9,776 nucleotides of DNA from CAYUAG01 sp964554015 (GTDB lineage: Bacteria; Zhuqueibacterota; QNDG01; CAYUAG01): the NCBI GenBank assembly GCA_964554015.1, contig CAZKMO010000126.1:1-9776 (forward strand), read 5' to 3'. Made by a program: the position numbers and the translations under genes. Under the pieces are notes generated by a model. That model saw nothing but the letters and a program-made list of their open reading frames with translations. It was not told the origin of the DNA and searched no databases. Of the stretch, positions 5,678 to 9,776 are shown piece after piece. Each line of letters starts with the position of its first letter. Positions within the stretch are counted from its first letter, which is position 1.

Positions 5678-7708
5678 ATTCAGGGGAAAAAACATAATAC
5701 AGATGTAAGTAAAACAAAAGATCCAGTGCTTGTTTTTGCTCAGCGATATAAGGCTTTTTTTGACTATACAACTGATGGGATTCTTGTATTTAATCTAAAG
5801 CATCAAATACTCGATGCTAATCCTCGTTTTATAACCATAAGTGAGTACGCTTTTGATAATTTAGTTTCCTTGACCTTAGATGATCTTTTTAATAAAGATA
5901 GTATTGATTTAATAAAACGTAAGATAAAAAGATTATTAGAGAGTAAAGACAAAGACAAGTATCCCTTTGAATGTATTTTACTATCTAAAAAATTAAAAAA
6001 GAAACCGGTGGAAATCGGGTTAAGCCTTTTGGAAGATCAGTATGGATTTTCCCAAACCATATTTGCACATATAAGGGATATTACCCGTAGAAAAGAAGCA
6101 GAAAGAGATCTGATTCAACGGGCAGAAGAATTGCAAAAGGTTTTTGATGCTGTGCCTAATATGCTTTGTGTTATTGATGAAGGAAAAAGAATCAAAAAAA
6201 TCAATCTTGAGGGTGTACACTCATTTAAAAAAGAAGAAAAAGATATTATTGGGAAAAAAATTGGTAAAGTAATTGATTGCAAATATGACGGTTATTCCAA
6301 GAGAGGTTGTGGATTTGGAGAGAAATGCAGTGAATGTCCTATTAATGAAAGTATCTTGCGATGTTTAAAAAATAATACGAGTATTCGTGATGTAGAAGTG
6401 TCAATTAAAACTCAGCATGATAAAAATGAAATAATTAAATATTATCAACTGAATGCCATACCTTTCCTTGCTCAGGGGAAAAAATGGGGAGTAGTATCAT
6501 TACATGATATTACTGCCAGAAAAAAAGCAGAACTGGAAACCGAACATTTGCATAAAGATATTGAACATTCTAATCTTGAATTAAAAAAAGCATTGGATGA
6601 TCTTGCTCGTAGCCAATCCCAGTTAATTGAGTCCCAGAAATTACAGCAAATAGGTTTATTGAGTTCTGGTTTGGCGCATAATCTTAAAACACCGACCGCC
6701 GGTATAAAGGGATATGCTCAGCTTTTGCATAAAAAGTATCCTGATTCGGATGAAATAAATATGATTCTTGAAGAGGTTGAGATAATTGATAAAATAATAA
6801 ATGATTTAATGGTAAAGAGTAGAAAAGAACATAGTAATCAACCGGAGGATATCAATTTAAATGAATTGATTCGTATTGGATTAAATTTTTTAAGTGCAAA
6901 TTTATTTTTTAAAAACAAAATTAAAAAGATAATCAGGCTGGATGAGAGTATTTCCCATATTTCAGGAGTTTATACTCATTTCAGTCAAAGTTTAATGAAT
7001 ATTATTCAAAATGCTATTGATGCCATGTATAATAGTGAGAAAAAGGTTTTAACCATAAAGACATATCAGAAAAAAAGACATATTTGTATTGATATTGAGG
7101 ATACAGGAATAGGAATTCCGGATAATATTATTAACTCAGTTTTTGATCCGTTTTTTACCACTAAAACTGTAAATATAAATAGTAATGATGACCGGCCAGT
7201 AGGAACTGGTTTGGGCTTAAGTAGTGCCAGCTATTTTATTCGCCAATACGGAGGCAATATAGATATTTCCAGCACGGAAGGTAAAGGAACTAAGGTAACC
7301 ATTAGTTTTCCCCTAAAGTCAAAAATGAAAGAAAGTAACCGGCGAGTGATTATTGTAGAAGCATCCCAGGAAATGGTAGATATTTTTGTTCAGATTTGCA
7401 GAGATATGGGGATAGAAGCTCAGGGAACTACAGAAGGATTAAAAGCATTAAACTTATATAAAGATATAAAACCCGCCTTATTAATAATAGATTTATCTTT
7501 ACCAGATTTCAATGGTAAAGAACTTTCTGAAAAAGTACGTAAGGTGAATCCTAAACAGAAAATTATATATATGCAAGGATATTCAGGGAATCAGGAAAAT
7601 TATGATTGGCTTTCTCTTCAATGTCAAAAACCTTTACTATCCTCAGTTATCAAAAAACCCTTTTCCTTAGATGAATTTAGAAAAATAATTCAGCATATGC
7701 TTTTTTAA
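5678..7708 (+). CDS. Soluble hybrid histidine kinase, PAS-PAS(4-Cys)-HisKA-HATPase-degenerate REC
   Basis: From the ATT chosen on ribosome-site evidence the product has 676 residues. From GTG 5726 it has 660, lacking only 16 polar residues ahead of PAS1. PAS1 is about 22-138 and PAS2 about 148-283. PAS2 carries C201, C211, C217 and C220 (pattern C-x9-C-G-x4-C-x2-C-P) and a nearby C229, which suggests metal, Fe-S or redox sensing. The H-box is GLAHNLKTPTAGI, with H334 followed by Asn instead of the usual acidic residue. The ATPase has N445, D475 in EDTGIGI, FDPFFTTK and VGTGLGLS. The C-terminal receiver (about 556-672) keeps D605 and K660. It has E561-A562 where an acidic pair is expected and Q633 in place of Thr/Ser, so its phosphorylation may be impaired. 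No membrane segment is visible. It lies between the receiver pair and the FleS-like kinase, with gaps of 241 and 219 nt, so it may be transcribed alone. Confidence 0.9.
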   Translation: MQGKKHNTDVSKTKDPVLVFAQRYKAFFDYTTDGILVFNLKHQILDANPRFITISEYAFDNLVSLTLDDLFNKDSIDLIKRKIKRLLESKDKDKYPFECILLSKKLKKKPVEIGLSLLEDQYGFSQTIFAHIRDITRRKEAERDLIQRAEELQKVFDAVPNMLCVIDEGKRIKKINLEGVHSFKKEEKDIIGKKIGKVIDCKYDGYSKRGCGFGEKCSECPINESILRCLKNNTSIRDVEVSIKTQHDKNEIIKYYQLNAIPFLAQGKKWGVVSLHDITARKKAELETEHLHKDIEHSNLELKKALDDLARSQSQLIESQKLQQIGLLSSGLAHNLKTPTAGIKGYAQLLHKKYPDSDEINMILEEVEIIDKIINDLMVKSRKEHSNQPEDINLNELIRIGLNFLSANLFFKNKIKKIIRLDESISHISGVYTHFSQSLMNIIQNAIDAMYNSEKKVLTIKTYQKKRHICIDIEDTGIGIPDNIINSVFDPFFTTKTVNINSNDDRPVGTGLGLSSASYFIRQYGGNIDISSTEGKGTKVTISFPLKSKMKESNRRVIIVEASQEMVDIFVQICRDMGIEAQGTTEGLKALNLYKDIKPALLIIDLSLPDFNGKELSEKVRKVNPKQKIIYMQGYSGNQENYDWLSLQCQKPLLSSVIKKPFSLDEFRKIIQHMLF

Positions 7709-7728
7709 ATTGTATTTTTTACCCAGTC

Positions 7729-7771
7729 AGTAGGAAAAAAATACCTCCACAATGATACATTTTTACCTACT
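7729..7771 (+). terminator. Imperfect stem-loop after the hybrid kinase, possible weak terminator
   Basis: AGTAGG (7729-7734) pairs with CCTACT (7766-7771). After one A-A mismatch, five A's (7736-7740) pair with five T's (7760-7764), leaving a 19-nt loop. The stem begins 20 nt after the stop codon and is followed by TAATTATATTTT, not by a clean T-run. Only three G:C pairs hold it together, so termination would be inefficient. It could equally be a regulator binding site. Confidence 0.3.
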
Positions 7772-7868
7772 TAATTATATTTTATCACAACACTAATAAA
7801 ATATAAACTTACCTTATTTTCTCTAAGTATAGAAGAAATAGAATATTAGGATAAGAATCTTGAGGTAA
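7763..7868 (+). promoter_or_regulatory. TTACCT/AGGTAA half-sites upstream of the sigma-54 element
   Basis: TTACCT occurs at 7763-7768 and 7809-7814, and its reverse complement AGGTAA at 7863-7868. A partial copy, ATACCT, lies at 7741-7746. The three full copies start about 135, 89 and 35 nt before the -24 GG at 7898, a range where activator sites of sigma-54 promoters are found. Six-base words of this kind can recur by chance, so this is a weak proposal. Confidence 0.2.
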
Positions 7869-7888
7869 AGATTTAAAGTTTTTATTTT
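7860..7888 (+). promoter_or_regulatory. Alternative sigma-70-type promoter for the FleS-like kinase
   Basis: TTGAGG (7860-7865), a 17-nt spacer and TATTTT (7883-7888) give 4/6 matches at both elements. The predicted start near 7895 would leave a leader of about 33 nt. It overlaps one AGGTAA half-site and lies just upstream of the sigma-54 candidate at 7897. It is a weak candidate in AT-rich DNA. Confidence 0.22.
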
Positions 7889-7896
7889 CCTGATAT

Positions 7897-7912
7897 TGGT
7901 GTCATTTTTGCA
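7897..7912 (+). promoter_or_regulatory. Sigma-54 (-24/-12) promoter candidate ahead of the FleS-like kinase
   Basis: TGGTGTC-ATTT-TTGCA fits the sigma-54 consensus TGGCACG-N4-TTGCW. The -24 GG (7898-7899) and -12 GC (7910-7911) are intact and exactly 10 nt apart, and the -12 box TTGCA is perfect. Two of seven positions in the -24 box differ from consensus. Transcription would begin near 7923, only about 5 nt before ATG 7928, which implies a nearly leaderless mRNA unless the protein starts further in. Confidence 0.5.
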
Positions 7913-7927
7913 TATCTAAAAAGTTAT

Positions 7928-9184
7928 ATGAAGGAGAAAAAGAAAAATATTAAGAATGAAGTATTACCATTAGCTGAGGCTTTTAATTCCTTTAATAATG
8001 TTGTATCAAATTTGGATGAATCCTATAAAGATTTAAAAGGCAGTATAGAAGAGTTAAACTTAAAAATAGCTGAAAAAAATAAATATTTAGAAAAAAATTT
8101 TTTTGAGGTAAATAGAGTACGTTGTTTTATTGATTCCATACTGAATAGTATGCGGGATGGAGTTATTGTGGTGGATATGAAGGGGAGAGTAGTTTTAATA
8201 AATGACAGTATAAAAAAAATGACTGGATATACTGATGAAGAGGTGATGGGAAAACCGTATAAGGAAATATTTGGGACAAAAACTAGTGATAGATTTTCTC
8301 CCATGTATACTCTATCCCATAGTATCCCCTTAATTATGGAAGAAAAAGAGCTTACTACAAAATTTGGAAAAAATGTTCCGGTTCGGTATAGTACCTCTAT
8401 AGTGTATGATAGTGAAGGTGAAATGATTGGTGTAGTTGAAGTATGTAATGATCTGACTACGATAAAAAGACTGGAAGTACAGATGCAGAAGATAAAAACG
8501 CAGAGTGCTTTACATGAAATGGCTGGATTAGTTGCTCATGAAATAAGGAATCCTTTGGCAGGCATTAAAGGATGTATAGATCTATTAAGTGAATCATTTG
8601 ATAAGTCAGATCAACGCCGGGAGAAGATAGATGAGATATATATCTTGATAAAGAAACTTGAAAATATTGTGACAAATTTTATAATTATGGCCAGACCCGT
8701 TAAGCCTAATATTATTAGAACTAATATTATAGAGCTTATTAAAAATGTAATTGATTATTTTTGTTCTGAAAACAACCTGGAAGAAAAGAAAATATTACTG
8801 GAGCTTTCTTTTTCAGAAAAATTGGATTCTTTTATGATAAATATTGATCCTATATTGATTGAGCAGGCATTAATAATGATTCTTGATAATGCAGTTAAAG
8901 CTATGAATATAGGAGGAAGTTTACAGGTAAATTTGATTACCAACTATGCTCAAGAGAATGATGAAGAAACAATCGCAGTAATAATTTCTGATTCAGGTTG
9001 TGGAATGACTAAAGATGTGAAGCAAAAAATCTTTAATCCTTTTTTTACGACCAGGGATAAAGGGATGGGACTAGGATTATCTTTGGCAAAAAATTTTATT
9101 CAATTTCATAGTGGTGATATTATTGTTGAGAGTGGAGAGGGAATTGGAACGACCGTTACTTTGATATTACCAAAAAAAATATGA
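7928..9184 (+). CDS. Soluble PAS histidine kinase of the NtrB/FleS type
   Basis: This 418-residue kinase has an N-terminal coiled-coil-like segment (about 18-65), one PAS domain (about 66-182), HisKA (about 194-256) and HATPase (about 300-416). The H-box is LVAHEIRNPLAGI with H204. The N-box is ILDNAVKAM (N321), the G1 box SDSGCGM (D355) and the G2 box KGMGLGLS. The arrangement LAEAFNSF...LDESYKDL before a PAS that opens SMRDGVIVVD resembles FleS/FlrB kinases, which control flagellar sigma-54 genes. No flagellar gene is in the window, so that similarity does not fix its job. No membrane segment is visible. ATG 7928 lacks an upstream ribosome site. An AAGGAG lies inside the gene at 7931-7936 but serves no in-frame ATG, GTG or TTG. 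The next gene, an NtrC-type activator, starts 9 nt after the stop and is its likely partner. Confidence 0.93.
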   Translation: MKEKKKNIKNEVLPLAEAFNSFNNVVSNLDESYKDLKGSIEELNLKIAEKNKYLEKNFFEVNRVRCFIDSILNSMRDGVIVVDMKGRVVLINDSIKKMTGYTDEEVMGKPYKEIFGTKTSDRFSPMYTLSHSIPLIMEEKELTTKFGKNVPVRYSTSIVYDSEGEMIGVVEVCNDLTTIKRLEVQMQKIKTQSALHEMAGLVAHEIRNPLAGIKGCIDLLSESFDKSDQRREKIDEIYILIKKLENIVTNFIIMARPVKPNIIRTNIIELIKNVIDYFCSENNLEEKKILLELSFSEKLDSFMINIDPILIEQALIMILDNAVKAMNIGGSLQVNLITNYAQENDEETIAVIISDSGCGMTKDVKQKIFNPFFTTRDKGMGLGLSLAKNFIQFHSGDIIVESGEGIGTTVTLILPKKI

Positions 9185-9193
9185 GGTATATAC

Positions 9194-9776
9194 ATGGTTG
9201 ATCGTAAAATAGTTGTGGTTGAGGATGATCCGATTTTAAGAAAATTTATTACCGATGTATTGGAAAAAAGAGGTGCGGAGGTAACCAAGTGTGAAAATGG
9301 AATTGAGGCATTAAAAAAGATAAGGGAAAATTCTTACCATCTGGTGGTAAGTGATTTGAAAATGGAAGGTATGGATGGTTTAGAATTACTTACGGAAATA
9401 AAAAAAATATCTGCTGCAACAGAAGTAGTAATAATAACCGCATATGGTACTGTATCCAGTGCAGTTGATGCTATGAAAAAAGGAGCTTTTGATTATATTA
9501 CCAAGCCCATAGAGTTAGAGGAACTTTATATAGTAATAGACCGTGTATTTGAACATCAACATCTCAAAGATGAAAATAAATATCTAAAGGAACGGTTAAA
9601 CAAAGATACTGCTACCAATAAAATAATTGGGAAAAGTCAGAAAACTCAAAAAGTAAGAGAGTTGATTGAAATGGTCGGCCCTCTTGATTCAACGGTACTC
9701 ATTCAAGGAGAAACAGGAACCGGTAAAGAAGTGATTGCTAATTCTATTCATCAAATGAGTCCAAGAAAAGATGCTC
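9194..9776 (+). CDS. Sigma-54-type response regulator (REC-AAA+...), 3' end beyond the window
   Basis: The first 194 residues of a second NtrC-family activator are present and the frame is open to the window edge. The receiver (about 5-120) has D11/D12, phospho-acceptor D54 in VVSDLKMEGMDG, T82 and K104 in YITKPIE. A charged helical linker (about 121-140) leads into the AAA+ domain, which begins near IIGKSQKTQKV and includes the canonical Walker A GETGTGKE (172-179). The GAFTGA loop, Walker B and DNA-binding domain would lie beyond the edge, so sigma-54 dependence is inferred from the family. The start is ATG with GAGG (9183-9186) 7 nt upstream, 9 nt after the FleS-like kinase, which makes the pair an evident two-component system. 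It is not a copy of the first activator: its Walker A and receiver sequences differ. Confidence 0.92.
   Translation, partial: MVDRKIVVVEDDPILRKFITDVLEKRGAEVTKCENGIEALKKIRENSYHLVVSDLKMEGMDGLELLTEIKKISAATEVVIITAYGTVSSAVDAMKKGAFDYITKPIELEELYIVIDRVFEHQHLKDENKYLKERLNKDTATNKIIGKSQKTQKVRELIEMVGPLDSTVLIQGETGTGKEVIANSIHQMSPRKDA

Noticed and set aside
8023..8304. Open frame of 93 codons on the minus strand inside the FleS-like kinase
   Set aside because: It is antisense to the coiled-coil and PAS region and has no domain, so it is best seen as a shadow of the real gene. The same applies to the shorter minus-strand frames at 4735-4941, 6020-6220, 8755-8943 and 9106-9288.

Overview
The window comes from an AT-rich bacterial genome (about one third G+C by eye), with heavy use of AGA for arginine and ATA for isoleucine. 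It opens inside an initiator tRNA-fMet gene whose 3' CCA is not encoded. Enhancer-binding proteins with an intact GAFTGA loop, or starting with a canonical Walker A, show that the host uses sigma-54. The sequence does not name a phylum. A low-GC, poorly cultivated lineage would fit, but that is inference.

Everything after the tRNA is signal transduction, and every gene lies on the + strand. There are four blocks. (1) 219-4542: a 988-residue soluble kinase (REC-PAS-GAF-PAS-GAF-HisKA-HATPase) overlaps by 8 nt with an NtrC/AtoC-type sigma-54 activator. (2) 4730-5436: two tandem single-domain receivers are separated by 5 nt. (3) 5678-7708: a soluble hybrid kinase has two PAS domains, the second with a four-cysteine cluster, an unusual H-N-L-K-T-P phosphorylation box and a degenerate C-terminal receiver. 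(4) 7928-9776: an NtrB/FleS-like PAS kinase is followed after 9 nt by a second NtrC-type activator that runs off the window. The intergenic gaps (164, 187, 241 and 219 nt) are all under 300 nt and hold candidate promoters and inverted repeats.

The likely logic is a branched phosphorelay. Kinase 1 and activator 1, and kinase 3 and activator 2, look like cognate pairs by overlap or close spacing. The two receiver-only proteins and the hybrid kinase between them could pass phosphate between the pairs or drain it. None of the three kinases has a visible transmembrane segment, so the signals are probably cytoplasmic. A good sigma-54 -24/-12 element (7897-7912) precedes block 4 and a weaker one (4679-4694) precedes block 2, so one activator may switch on the other blocks.

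Points most worth a second look are: the two receivers, which are both about 6 residues short in the alpha-4 region; the probable ATT start codon of the hybrid kinase; its four-cysteine PAS domain; its non-standard H-box; and the sigma-54 element that would give a nearly leaderless mRNA. No target operon, mobile element or CRISPR array is visible.
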